A stretch of 62,000 nucleotides of DNA, taken from NCBI RefSeq assembly GCF_030272615.1, contig NC_081413.1, positions 329,060,802-329,122,801 of the forward strand, given 5' to 3'. The stretch comes from Cryptomeria japonica. Taxonomy: Eukaryota > Streptophyta > Pinopsida > Cupressales > Cupressaceae. The notes under the pieces were generated by a model. The model was not told the origin of the DNA. It ran no database searches and saw only the letters and a list, made by a program, of their open reading frames with translations. The position numbers were made by a program, and so were the translations under genes. Of this stretch, positions 20,291 through 32,295 are shown piece by piece (the first letter of the stretch is position 1; each line of letters opens with the position of its first letter).

Positions 20291-23165
20291 ATCCCTTCCA
20301 TCTTAGAAATTAAAAATGCTGTTTTCTCCTTTGATGGAAACAAAGCTCCTAGTCCTGATGGTTTCCCAATGCTCTTTTTTCAAGAGTTTTGGGACATTAT
20401 CAGGACTGATGTTGCTAATGGGGTTAAGGAATTCTTTGGGGCTAGAAAACTCTTCAAGGAAATCAATGGTACTTTTATTGCTCTCATCCCCAAGATTCAA
20501 GGTGCTGATTCTTTGGACAAGTTCAGACCTATTAGCCTCTGCAACTCCTTTTACAAGATCATATCTAAGGTCCTGACTTCTAGACTCTTGTCTATTCTCC
20601 CGGCTTTAATTAAACACCAGCAGAATGGGTTTGTTCTTGGAAGACAAATTCTCGATTCCATTATTACTGTTCATGAGAATATTCACTCTTGTTAAAGCGA
20701 AGAAGCAGGGTCTCATCCTTAAGCTCGACCTCTCCAAAGCCTATGATAGGGTTGACTGGTCTCTTCTTCACAAAGTTCTCACTTCCTTTGGGTTTTCCCC
20801 AAGAGTTGTGGATCTTTTCTCCCAACTCACCACTTCTGCGTCCTTTGCTGTTCTTGTCAATGGTTCTCCTTCAACTTTTTTCTAAGCTTCGAGAGGTCTT
20901 AGGCAAGGAGATCCTATCTCCCCCATCCTTTTCATTATTATGGCAGAATGCTTTGGTTGGACCATGGAAAACTTGGTGCAGAAAGGATCCTTCAAGGGCC
21001 TCCAACCTTCTTCTACTGACCTTATTTGTTCACACCAGCAGTTTGTTGATGATACAATAATTATGGGGGAATCAAGCATCTCAGAAGCTAAAGTTCTGAA
21101 GAGTACCTTGTATAAATATGCTTCTGCTACGGGGCAACTTATTAACTGGGCCAAAAGTGATGTCTTTTTCATTAATACCCCGGAGAGAAGACAACAAAGG
21201 ATCAACAGAATTCTAGAGTGTAAGATTGCTGACCTTCCTGCTACCTACCTTGGTCTCCCCATGGGGATTGCCCCTCCTGACTCCTATTGGAGTTCGCTGG
21301 TTGATAAATTTCACAAAAAACTTGCAGGTTGGAAAGGGGCTCTCTTAAGTCAAGCTGGTAAGCTCCTTCTCCTTAAGGCTACTCTTCAAAGTATCCCCAT
21401 TTATGCTCTTAGCCTATTCAGAATTCCAATCAAGTACACTGAAGCTATTGAGAAAATTCAAAGAAGATTCCTATGGTCTGGGGTTGAGGAAAAACAAAGA
21501 ATGTCCTTGGTGGCATGGGATCAGGTCTACAAGCCAAAAAGTAAAGGTGGTCTGGGGCTCAGGAGGATTTGCACTTTAAATGAAGCTCTCTTGTCTAAAC
21601 AAGCTTGGAGATGGTTTCACTCTGATTTTGAATGGTGCAAAATTTGGAGAAGTAAGTATTCTCTTATGTCCTCTTCTCTGTCTTCTTTTCTTAATTCGGA
21701 TCTCAACATAAATGGATCCCATATCTGGAACCATGTTTCTAAATGTAAAGATGTGATGGCCAAAGGTGTGACATGGAAACTTGGAAATGGCAGAAAAGTT
21801 AGATTCTGGGAGGATCCCTGGCTTTTTGACAAACCCCTTATGGATTTCTATGAGTGCGCTTCCCATGCCCCCTCCTGTATTGGCTCTTTTGGTACCTTAG
21901 TGGCAGATTACTGGGATGGGAACAACTGTCAGAACATTGATAGTATTCATCCCAGTATCTCTAAGCTCAAAACCCAATTGTCTACTATTTGGCTGAATAA
22001 GGAAGAGGATTCCCTGATCTGGAAATATAACCCCAAAGGTATTTTTACTGTGTCTTCAATGTATTGTATCCTTTCCCCCTCCCCTCCTATGAATCCCTTC
22101 TGGTCTAAAGCTTGGTTAAAAGGTCTCAGTCCCAAAATCAATTTGTTCTTCTGGACTATTCTCCAAAATAAGATCGTTACTGTTGACAACCTTAAATGCA
22201 AAGGTTTTGCCCTTCCAAACAGGTGTGTGCTGTGTTTTCAAGAGGAAGAGTCAGTGGACCATCTTTCCCTCCACTGTTCTTTCTCAACCTCTGTTTGGGA
22301 AAGCTTCCTCAAGAGATTTAGTATAGCTTGGGTGTTTCCCAGTAACATCAGAGATTTGTTCTCTTCTTGGCAAATTCATTGGACCAACTCTTTTCTGAGA
22401 TGTATGTGGCAGCTCTCTCTTCCACACATTTTGTGGGGTCTTTGGAAGGAAAGAAACAACCGAATATTCAGGGATGTGTCCTTAAATCAAGACATTGTTT
22501 TTCAGAAAATTCAAAGGGCTATTCAGGAAAATATGGGAACCATGGAGGTCTCTTGTTACTCTAACAACTCCTTGGAGTCAAACATCTTAAGAGCTTGGAA
22601 TATGAAGATCACTGATGGTTATAATCTCAGCTGCAATAAAAGGCTTGAAGTTAAATGGCAAACCCCTCCCCAAGGTTGGCTCAAAATCAATTTTGATGGA
22701 GCAGCCAAAGGAAACCCAGGTCCCTCAAGTTGTGGAGCTATTCTCAGAGACTACAAAGGCATTTGCAAAGGTATGATTGTTGTCCCTATTGGCACTCAAA
22801 CCAATCATAAAGCGGAAGCTATGGCAGCCCTTCAAGGCATTATTCTAGCCAAAAAATGGAACTGTCCCTATCTCTGGATAGAAGGGGACTCCAATAATAT
22901 AATTAAGTGTCTCAATGGGACCTCAAAGCCCTCTTGGTCGATTCACAATATAATTTTTTCTGCTATTGAAATCATTAGAACCTTCAAAAAATGCCACATA
23001 TCCCATATCTATCGGGAGGCCAACTGTTCTGCTGATTGGGCTGCAAACGTGGCGGTTAAGAATGAGACTATTACCACATGGATAGGTGAGAGCGGTCTCC
23101 TTGAAGATGTCAGACAAATCATAATTAATGAAAGATATCGAAGTACCCCAAAGACTCTTGATTGA
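20290..23165 (+). CDS. LINE ORF2 reverse transcriptase, zinc finger and RNase H, broken
   Basis: Reverse transcriptase blocks are spread over two frames: NKAPSPDGF and FRPISLCN (to about 20680), then LKLDLSKAYDRVDW, GLRQGDPISP and the catalytic FVDD at 21042-21053. A frameshift lies near 20680 and a TAA at 20883-20885. After the thumb comes a zf-RVT-like Cys/His region (about 22150-22300, with CVLCFQEEES and LHC). A plant-LINE RNase H follows at about 22690-23070, with FDGAAKGNPG, KAEAMAAL, EGDSNN and NCSADWAA. The frame from 20886 to 23165 is fully open. Confidence 0.85.
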
Positions 23166-23376
23166 CAGGGCAATTATGATAAGTACTTAAGTAAGCACTT
23201 CGAGTTACTTCTATAATGAGGTAATTACTCATTATAACATCAAAGCCAATAGAATGTGTTTTATAACCCATCAGATCATTAATGCTACACACGCTTTCTG
23301 GGTTTTTCTTTTAACTCTGAAAAGCTCTCAGTTTCACTAGTTCTGTAATCTAAACTTGGCTGTGAGAAACGACACC

Positions 23377-25101
23377 ATGGACGGAAATAGGAGAAGATAT
23401 GAGCCAAGCAATTGCAAGGAGTATAAACAGAAAGAAGAGGTGTGGGAAATTTTGCAGAAGGGTGGTCTTTCGAGCTTCATTGAGAGACACCATCGCTATG
23501 ATGGAAAGTTAACTAGCTTCTTCTGCAAAAATTGGAAGAAGGGCATGCTTAAAATGGGCGATCAACTGGTGGAAATTGATGAAGATTTAATAGCTAAAGC
23601 TACGGGTCTCAAAAGGGAGGGCTGCAACTTCTACAGAGACAGGAAGGTCAGCAGGGAAGCCATTGAAAGGTACCTAGTCACTGAGAAAGAGAAGAAAAGA
23701 CTGGTAAAGTTGAGTAAAACCTATTACTCGCCTAGGGCTTTTGCAAAACCCTAGCGGAAAATTCTCTTTGTTTTAATGAGGTATATAACTCAAGATGGTA
23801 GGTTTACAAAAGCATATAGGTATCATTTTGTCCTATTAAATCATTTTAGGCATAATGATAAGGTGAATTTCCCTTACTTCTTGCTCTATTCTATGAATGC
23901 CTCCCTAAAAGCCCACAAAGAAAATCCTCGGGGTGATACTGCAATGCACCAGGGACTTATGGTCCTCATTTATGACCATTTAAAGGCCAGTAAAATCAAC
24001 CGGATGCAGCTCTCTGTGGATTCAGAAGAAGAAATGTCTGATTCTGATTTCTCGGAGGAGGAGGAATCAGACAATGATTCCTCGACTGGTAATGAGGAAA
24101 GCTCTAATGACTCAGAGTATGAGAGTAGTAAGAAGAGGAAATCAAGACCCTCTTCTTCTAAGAGCAAAAAACCTCAAAGCAAACCCTTGATTAGTATTTC
24201 TTCAGAAGAAGAGTACTCTGATTTCCTTAAGGAGAAGAAGAACCCTAAGGGGGTGCTGAAGGAAAAAAGTAAGAACCAAGCCTAGACCAGGAAGAAGCAA
24301 AAGAAAACAGAGGAGACTGGCAAAGATCTGGAGGAGATCGGCAAGGAACCGGAAGATGACAAGCAAACAAGGACCCTGGAAGCTGAACACAGCCTGGAAA
24401 TGGAGACTATGGAGGAGACTCTCAGGGTTGCTGACACTATTTCTGCCCTCCATATATCTAAAGATGAACAGACAACCCCTGGAAAAGTGACTCCCTCTCC
24501 TAGCCCTCCTCCCGAGGCCTTGAATGGTTTTATGAAAACCATAGAATGGCTTATTGATGGGAATAAGAAAACTGTGGATGAGTACAAAAAACTCTGCAAC
24601 AGAGTCCTAATCCTGGAGACCATTAACATTGGAGAGGGGAAAACTATGGCCGATTATATCAAGGATCTGAAGAACACAATTGATAAACTGGAAGACATCA
24701 GAGATGCCTTTAATCCCCGGTTTGAGAAAATTGAAAAGGAGATACAAGACAGAAAAACACTGGAGTAAACTAGTGAAAAAATGCTCTCACACACAGTCGC
24801 CAAAGTGGACAAGATAGAGGAGTGCCTCAAGAACATTGTGGAGCAGAGCCTCAGCATTCTGAAAATCTCAACCAACAACACCCATACCCTCATTAGCAAG
24901 CCTGATGACGAAAAGGAAACCCAGGAAATTGACCTGGATGCAGAAGGAACAGGGGAAGCCCAAGGTCCCAGAACTCGCACTCGTGGGAAGAGGAAGGAAA
25001 AGAAAGTGAATAAGGACTTGGAGGAGCTAAAAGTAGTTGGGGTGACCTATGATGAGCTAGTGACAAAGGCAGAGGATCTGCTAAAGAAAATTACTATGTA
25101 G
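23377..25101 (+). CDS. LINE ORF3, accessory protein of unknown function, three in-frame stops
   Basis: One reading frame of about 575 codons starts at ATG 23377 and ends at TAG 25099-25101. It is broken only by TAG 23752, TAG 24283 and TAA 24766, with no frameshift over 1.7 kb. Residues 1-210 look globular, with KNWKKGMLKMGDQLVEI, the IDEDLIAKATGLKREGC segment, and later YHFVLLNHFRHNDKVN and HQGLMVLIYDHLK. An acidic Ser/Glu-rich stretch and a Lys/Ser tract (about 24020-24290) follow, then a predicted coiled-coil-rich C-terminal part. It lies within the LINE boundaries. I do not recognise the family with certainty. It resembles sequences annotated as putative plant transposon proteins, and a relation to PMD-like domains is inference. 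Confidence 0.65.
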
Positions 25102-25224
25102 TGTCTCCTTGGGTTCTTTGCTGTTTTTTGTTGTTTAGCTGTTTTTTTTGTTCGCTAGTCTTTTGACCAGTCGCTTTGTATGTGGACTCTATTTTCTCAG
25201 CTTTCTTTCTAACTATTTTGTAAT

Positions 25225-25244
25225 GGTTTTGGGTCCTTAAAACC
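25225..25244 (+). other. 3'-terminal hairpin of the LINE RNA
   Basis: GGTTTTGGGTCCTTAAAACC forms a 6-bp stem (GGTTTT with AAAACC) and an 8-base loop, 18 bases before the end of the element. The same arrangement occurs at 33487-33507 and 54265-54287. Confidence 0.6.
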
Positions 25245-25262
25245 TTTTTTTCAATCAATCAG

Positions 25263-25274
25263 AACATGACATAT
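25263..25274. repeat. Right target site duplication of the LINE
   Basis: AACATGACATAT is identical to 17273-17284 and directly follows the T-rich LINE tail. Confidence 0.8.
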
Positions 25275-26221
25275 ATAAACAAATTTCTATTATTATTTTA
25301 TTTTATTTTCAACACAAAAATCAATAAATAATTTAATAACTAATAACTCAAAATCAACTTTCCTTCTCCTTTATTTTTTTAACAACAATTACTCAAAACA
25401 TAATTTAATTTTCACTAATAATTCAACATTCACTCTAACTAGACCGTTAAGAATAATCGAATATCCAATTAAGCACAAAAAAGATCTTTATATAATTTAT
25501 CTTTAATTCCATTTAAAAAATACAACACACATTAATTACTCATTAACTACTCAAGAAGAGAATAATCAATCACACAGAACACATAACACGCAAAACTCAA
25601 CTTAAACATAATAAGGACATGACCCACATGCCGACGTCGGAAAAGTGGCCTACTTTGCGAACTGACCGGGTAAACAAAAGATTGAAGATGCTCACAACGA
25701 GCAAGGCTAGGGACGACATTAGGGCCTTACAACTACCTCCTCCACTTCCATCGGGTTAATTAGGTACACTCAAAACTATGGAGCCAGGGGGAGTCGATAC
25801 CTTGTACTTGCAATTTCCTGATCACCGAACCACCCATACATATATATACAAACACGGTAAACACACCAGTGAAGAAGAATCGTGACGTTCCATGTCTCAC
25901 CGAAATGAGTGACAAAAAATCATCTCCTTGCACCCCATACACTTTCACACAACATAACGACATATAAAAACAACTCACACATGAATCAAATCTGTTAGTC
26001 CATCGTTAGTAAAATATAAATAAACTTAACATTTCATCATTTAAAAATATGAGGCATAAGCATAGTTTACAACTACTCATCAATAAATAATAACGCACAA
26101 TCATGTTCACCAAATCACACTCCAAAGCATCATACCAGAATAACACATCACAATCACAATAAATCAACCATCCACATAAGCCACTGAAAAGTTCAACCCT
26201 GGTCAACGAGGTTAAAAAGGG
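25275..26221. other. AT-rich region, possible LTR-like repeat on the minus strand
   Basis: No gene is seen. On the minus strand the right edge reads GTGTAGTACCCCTACCC and interrupts the LINE fragment to its right. A similar edge, GTGTAGTTCCCCTCCC, occurs at about 55450-55475. Both segments also carry a GAGTCGATACC/GAGTCAATGTC...GTACTTG word. They could be diverged copies of one repeat, but the similarity between these points is weak. Confidence 0.3.
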
Positions 26222-26229
26222 TTTGAATA

Positions 26230-27151
26230 GGGTAGGGGTACTACACTTGGGCAATTTTGATTCCTTTCCATCTTCATTCAACACTACATCTGGAAATCAT
26301 CTTGCCAAGGGCCTCAACCATGATTATGAAAAGGAATGGGGAAAGAGGGTCTCCCTGTCCGAGTCCCCTAGAAGAGAAGAAAAAACCTTGAGGGCTACCA
26401 TTGACCAATACTAAAAATTGGGGAGTAGATATACAACTCTTGTTCCATTCAATCCAAAGAGCTTGACAACGTTGAGAAAAAAGTTTTTGTTTACATGATC
26501 ATAAGCCTTATTGATACCTAGCTTGACAAGCATTCTATTGACCTTGGCCCTTCTAATAGTGTGCATTGCCTCATGTGCGACTATGATTCCTTCCATAATG
26601 GACCTGTTCGGTGCAAAACCACTTTGTTCTTCTGAAATGACATAAGGAAGAATAGCTTTTAATCTGTTGGCCATGACCTTGGTGATGATCCTGTAGGTGC
26701 TGTTGCAAAGGGAAATGGGTCATAGGTCATCAAAGGAATGAACCACTTCCTTTTCTGGAATAAGAGCTATTAAAATACTCTTTAAAGATTTAGGGAAATA
26801 CCTCTTCTGTCTCAATTCCTCAATCATTTCCAGCAAATCGTTCTTTGTGAGATTTGAGAACTATTGAAAAAAGGATGGGTGAAATCCATTAGGGCTCATG
26901 GTTTTGTCTCCCTCCATAGAAAATAATGCCATTTTGTCTTCCTCCATGGAGACCGTTTGCATTAGTCTAATGTTTTGATCCCGTGTCAGTACACTTGGAA
27001 TAAAATCAAGCTCAATCTGTTCTCTTTCCCTATCCATGGATGGATCCTTTGATAGAAAGTTCTTAAAATACAAAATAGCTTCATTGTTAATGTCTTTTTT
27101 CTTTGATAGAACCAATCCTTGTTTGTCTCTAATACAGTTGATCCAATTCAA
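26230..27151 (-). pseudogene. Reverse transcriptase N-terminal remnant of the reverse LINE
   Basis: Frames at 27151-26861 and 26674-26411 hold the start of the LINE reverse transcriptase, including GDKTMSPNGFHPSFFQ (normally KAPGPDG), SGFAPNRSIMEGI and [15 protein letters not shown]. The last has GINKAYD where LDLxKAYD is expected, so the first catalytic Asp of that motif is lost. A block resembling the G-L-R-Q-G-D-P motif follows in broken frames to about 26230. Confidence 0.7.
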
Positions 27152-27432
27152 TCTTCTTCTAGCTTTTGTAGATATATGAAAAAAATTGTGTTACGATCCA
27201 CTTCTTTGAGCCAACATTCTTGGGACATTTTCCTCCAAAATACTTCTTCTCTTGCTAAATGCTCCGAGAGTTTCTAATGAATAAGTTTCTCTTTTTGGTA
27301 CTCTATGCTTGTCATCCCATCTTTGATGATATTTTCATTTAATTGTGCTAATTCCACCTCAACTTTGTTTCTTTCTGCAAATATGTTTCCAAAGTGAACC
27401 CTATTCCATTCTTTAAGTTTTCCTTTAGTGTA

Positions 27433-28283
27433 TTATAATTTCTTATCCACCATCATCGCCTTTGTGTCTCTACCAGTTGGGGCCTCATTCCACCATTTAA
27501 CAATGAGTTCACGTAGATTTGCATCCCTTAGCCACATTTTTCCAAATTTGAAAGGACACCTAAACGGTGCAGATTCTCCATTTATGATCAAAGAGATTGG
27601 GAAGTGATCTAAACAAGAAATGGGCAATATTGAGGCTTCCCAAATATTTTGGATGTTATTCCAATTCTTTGATAACAGGAAATGATTGAGTCTTTGAGCT
27701 ATATTATTGCTTCCCATCTATTTATTTGTCCAGGTGTATTTACCGTTTCTAGGAGCTTGGTCTATAAGATCATTTCCATTGATGAAGTTTTGGAAGTCAA
27801 GCTAGATTCTACTAATCCCCTCCACACCTCCATATTTCTTAAAAGGAAGGCAAATGACATTGAATTCACCACCTAAAATAACTAGATTGTTCCTCAAGGA
27901 TTGTTAAAAATTAGAGTTTCGAGACCATACCTCTACTTTGTCTCTTGTAGATGTTGGACCATATATATTTATCAATACAAACTCAATGTTCTTAACTAAG
28001 GCATGTATTCTGACTGCCAACTAGGACCTATATTGACTAACCAACTCTCCTCTAACTAATTAGGCCTTCCAGAGGATCCCCAGGCCCCTTGAAGCTCCTT
28101 CAACCTCCACAAAAGATCCTTGCCAAATCTACCATTTTTTCAAAACAAACTTTATGTCTTCCTTTTTTAGTTTTGTTTCCTGGAGTAGTACTATTTTTGA
28201 AGACACTTGATCAATGCCTCTTTTGACCAAACGTTTCTCGTCAAGGGCACTGCAGCCCCTGACATTCCATGAGAGGATCTTCA
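27433..28283 (-). pseudogene. Endonuclease remnant of the reverse LINE
   Basis: From 28283 leftward the translation starts MKILSWNVRGC and reaches LLQETKLKKED, the L1 endonuclease opening with the Asn and Glu retained. The end of the domain is at 27717-27433, with LDHFPISLIING in place of the S-D-H-x-P block. The middle is broken by stops. Confidence 0.7.
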
Positions 28284-28950
28284 TGGCCCTTCGAGAGGGG
28301 TTGTTCCCTTCCGAGATCTTAATTTTCTTTGTCCTTTTACACTGCTAGCCAAGGCCAAGAGTTCACTTTTAGATTTCTTCCCTCTCCTCTTGCGCTCTCT
28401 TCCCTTGGGGTTCCTCAATGTGAGTTTGGTTAATCTCCGAGGTCATACCTATCATGGACCTATCAATCTGCAAGCCCATGTGATTGGTTTGTTCAAGCCT
28501 CTGAAGCTCTCTGTCCAGAAGCAAGTTGATTTCAATTTCAGCTAAGTGGTGCACCACTACTCCCTCTGGATTTTATGCAACAGGATAATCTCAAGGATTC
28601 TCTATTGCCGTCTCTGATGCATTTGTTGAGTTGCTTTTTTGAGGATCCATATCCTCAACTACCTTTTCTCCAGCCAAGGTTTCAGCTTCTAAAGTTCTTG
28701 GACTTTTATTAAATGTTGGCTACGAGGCTTGGTTTTCCATTGTGTCACTCAAGCTGCCTATTTCTACTTCCTCTCCCAATTTCTACTTTTCTTTACTAAT
28801 TTTTAAGAATTCATTTGAGGTATGTCTTATTTGCTTACACACTCTACAACTATCAATAATGGTCTCCACCTCTATTTTTTGAACCCATATCCCCTCATTT
28901 GTAATAAGCTCTGTCTCATGAGGGAGAGGGTATATGGGGCGCCACATGAT

Positions 28951-29754
28951 TCATATCCTTGTGCATACACTCAAATCTAGTGTTTTCATAACTTCATCAG
29001 ACTTTATATATCTTCCCAGTTTATTCCCTATTTGTTGTAGGGTTTCTTCTTCCCAGTATCCTTGAGGTAGGTTATAGAGTCTAATCCATATTGGGACTTC
29101 CTTAATATTGACTTCGAGGGGATTGAAGTTTGGTTCCCAATTTTTTATGTAAACACCCATACCTCCCATCATATATGGTCCTCCCTGTAGGATCTCCTCC
29201 TTATGTTTAGCATCTCTACAGAGTACCAAAAAAAATCCATTTAGCAGAGATTTTATGATAAATTCTAGTCCCCAAACTTCCTCGCACCATTTCATTACTT
29301 TGGGTAGGGCTGACCAATTACCATCCCTTTCAATGAAGATGCCTTTCATCTACAACTATTGAACTGCTTCTCCCCAACCTACATCTTCCACATGCAATGA
29401 GATTCATCTCTGCAAAAAGGGTTGAATATTTTCTGTATCGCCTCCATTTTTGTGAATGGGCTCTTTCGGCTTCCAAATTTTTTTGGCCATTTTGTTAAAG
29501 CTATTTGCACAACCCAATATTATCCTTGCATAAACCTAGGGATTCGACAATGACCAATTCCTCTTTTGGGTTTCCGGTTGCATTCTTCTATACTCTAGAA
29601 ACCTAGGTCGAGGATATTGTTCCTCCCAAGCCTTCTTCGGTGGATGCCATGGGAGAATGACCTTTCTACAATACTTGACCTCTTCCTTGAAAATTTGACT
29701 GTTTGGATCTTCAATTCTCCATTGAATGGCTATACCAATACCATAATTCTTCAA
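28951..29754 (-). pseudogene. ORF1 remnant of the reverse LINE (DUF4283-like)
   Basis: The 132-codon frame at 29349-28951 has the DUF4283 pattern: NGFFLVLCRDAKHKEEIL, GGPYMMGG, and VPIWIRLYNLPQGYWEEE. The same order is seen in the LINE ORF1 at 17276. A 72-codon frame at 29754-29536 lies upstream and is probably its N-terminal part. The C-terminal part toward 28300 is broken. Confidence 0.65.
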
Positions 29755-29760
29755 AACAAT

Positions 29761-29904
29761 CTAATATTATTTTATACTTATTAAAGTGTAAAATTTATAT
29801 TATATTTAAATATATAATAAGGGGAACAATAATTTTATTTAAAATATAATATATTACAATTTGAACAATATTCTTAACATATAATATATTCAAGCATATA
29901 TTAT
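29761..29904. other. AT-rich junction
   Basis: A short stretch of TATTATATTTAAATAT-type sequence lies between the LINE remnant and the telomere-like array. No gene is seen. Confidence 0.4.
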
Positions 29905-31849
29905 GTTGGATTAGGGTTAGGATAATGGTTAGGGTTAGGATTATGGTTAGGGTTTAATATTATGGCTAGGATTATGATTAGAGTTAGGGTTCTACTTATA
30001 GTTAAGGTAAGGTTTTGGTTATGATTAGGATTGTGATTATAACAAGATTAACAATTACGATAGTTTTTAGTTTAGGATTACGGTTAGGGTTAAAAATCAT
30101 AGTTAATTTTATGCTGAGGATCAGGTTTTTGGATAAAGATATAGCTAGGTTAAGGGTTATTATTAGGATAGGGTTCGGGTTAGGGTTAGGGTTAATATTG
30201 TAGTTAGTGATGGTATGTGATGATAGTTATAAGAGTTATGGTATATTTTATTTCAGGATTAAGGATATAGTTAGTGTAGGGTTAGAATGATAATTATGGT
30301 TATGTTGCAATTAGGGTTAGAATAATGATTATGATTAAGTTATGGTTAGGGTTTAGGACAGGGTTACTATAGGGTTAAAAAAATGGTTAGGGTTTGGATT
30401 ATAATTATAATATGGGTTAGGGTAAGAGTTAGATTTTTTGTTAAGGTTAGAATTATAATTAGGGTTAGGATTAGGGTTAGTTTTAGGGTTACGACTATGG
30501 TTAGAGTTACATGGTTTTTACACGATGGTTAGCATTATGGTTAAAATTAGGGTTATGGTTATAGCTAGGGAAAGGGTTAGGGTTAGGATTTTAAATTAAG
30601 GTTATTATTATGGTTAGAGTTAGGGTTATGGTTATAGTTAGGGTAAGGGTTATGAGTATGGTTACGATATGATCTTGACAAAATAAAAATTATGATAGCT
30701 TTTAGTTTAGGATTACAGTTAGGGTTAACATCATAGTTTAGTTTATGATTAGGATTAGGTTTTGGGTTAGAGATATAATTAGGTTAAGGGTCATTATTAT
30801 GTTAGGGTTAGGGTTAGAGATAAGATTATAGTTAGCAATAGTATGTGATGATAGATATAAGAGTTTTAATAGGTTTTAGTTCAGGATTAGGGTAGAGTTT
30901 GTGTTAGGTATAAAATGATAATTATGGTTATGTTGTAATTAGGGTTAGAATAATAATTATGGTTAAGATATGGTTAGGGTTTAGGACCTAGGGTTACTAT
31001 AAAGGTTAGGGTTGAAATTATAATTATAATTAGGGTTGTGGTTAGAAAATTTACAATTTTTGTTAGGGTTAGAATTATAATTAGGGTTAGTGTTAGGGTT
31101 AGGATTATGGTTACAATTATACTTAGGATTAGGTTTTGGGTTAGAGATATATTTAGGTTTAGGGTCACTATTTGGTTAGGTTTAGTATAAGGGTTAATAT
31201 TATAGTGTGTGATGGTATTGGAGATAGAATAGTAGTTATGATAGGTTTTAGTTCAGTATTAAGGTTAGGATTAGTGTTATGAATAACATGATAATTATGG
31301 TTATGCTATGATTATGGTTAGACTAATATAACATGATAATTATGGTTTTTGTTATGATTATGGTTAGGCTAATAATTATGGTTAAACTTATGGTTAGGGT
31401 TATGCTTAGGATTAACTTTTGGATTAGAGATATAGTTAGGTCTAGGGTCATCATTAGGTTGGTGTTGGGGTTAGGGTTATTATTGTAGTGAGAGATAGTA
31501 TTAAAGATATAATTATAGTTATTAGGTTTTAGTTAAGGATTATGGTTGTGGTTAGTTAGGGTTAGTATTATGGTTAGCATGATAATAATGGTTATGTTAT
31601 AATTAGGGCTAGATTAATAATTATGGTTAAGGTTATGGTTATGGTTTGAGATAAGGTTAGTATAATAGTTAAGGTTAGAATTGTGGTTAGGGTTAAAATT
31701 TGAATTATAATTATTGTTATAATTTGGGTTAGGGTTAGGATAATAGTATTAGTTTTGGTTAGGTTAAGGGTTTTGGTTAGGGTTATAATTATGATTAAAT
31801 GCTAGAGTAAGAAAATAGTTATGATTGTAGTTAGGATAAAGTTTAGGGT
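29905..31849 (+). repeat. Degenerate telomere-like GGTTAGGG array with longer nested period
   Basis: Almost two kilobases are built from GGTTAGGG, GGATTATGG and GGTTATGG words, G-rich on the plus strand. A longer order is visible. A block with GTATGTGATGATAG, then TTTTAGTTCAGGATTA, then ATGATAATTATGGTTATG recurs about four times, with the last word near 30287, 30917, 31288 and 31580 (spacings about 630, 371 and 292). The usual plant telomere unit is TTTAGGG; here TTAGGG dominates. Confidence 0.8.
31835..31849. repeat. Left target duplication of the ORF1-only LINE derivative
   Basis: GATAAAGTTTAGGGT here and GATTAAGTTTAGGGT at 33552-33566 differ at one base. They flank the poly(A)-tailed segment between them. 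The word itself is common in the surrounding array, so chance is not excluded. Confidence 0.5.
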
Positions 31850-32295
31850 ATAAGGAAAGCAAAGTATTATTCCAACGTAATAAGCTAGTCATATGAAGAC
31901 AATAAATAAGCATGAAGTCACTATGTTCTGCATTCGCCGCTAGGGCATCGCTTTGATGGAGGTCATCTACATGTTCAATTCCGTGTAGGGAGTGCACATC
32001 TTGGACTTCTGTTGTTAGGAAGGGATGCTCTCAGATGGAGCATGCTTTCTTTTCTTTCCATGACAGGAAGGGTGCTTCTCCTTTGTCTCATGGAAGCCCT
32101 CACTTTGGTGCAAACAATGATTTTAATCTCGCTAGACTTGATAGGATAATCGACCCCCTTGTCGATCTTCTACTAGGTTTGGAGGGTCTGAGCGAGCCAT
32201 GCATGGAAATATGAAATCTTGGAGATATTTTTTCATTTGAATCCCATATAGTGGCGTATTCTCAGTAGCTTAAACAACCGACAAGGCCCCTTTCT

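Larger units (their letters stand above)
17285..25262 (+). mobile_element. L1-type LINE with three ORFs, about 8 kb
   Basis: A 12-bp perfect target duplication (17273-17284 and 25263-25274) bounds the element. Between the repeats lie ORF1 with a DUF4283-like domain and a CCHC knuckle, ORF2 with AP-type endonuclease, reverse transcriptase, zinc finger and RNase H, and a third frame at 23377-25101. It ends in a T-rich 3' tail with a GGTTTT/AAAACC hairpin. ORF1 is already open at the first base, so the copy is probably slightly 5'-truncated. In-frame stops in all three ORFs and two frameshifts in ORF2 make it inactive. Confidence 0.85.
26222..29760 (-). mobile_element. Second L1-type LINE, reverse strand, 3'-truncated and decayed
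   Basis: Read on the minus strand it has, in order, an ORF1 with DUF4283 features, an endonuclease, and the N-terminal half of a reverse transcriptase. It ends at about 26222, just after the reverse transcriptase block that follows the first catalytic Asp, where unrelated sequence begins. Stops and frameshifts are frequent. Confidence 0.75.

Noticed and set aside
29905-31849. True chromosome end or functional telomere
   Set aside because: The units are too degenerate, and retroelements lie on both sides.
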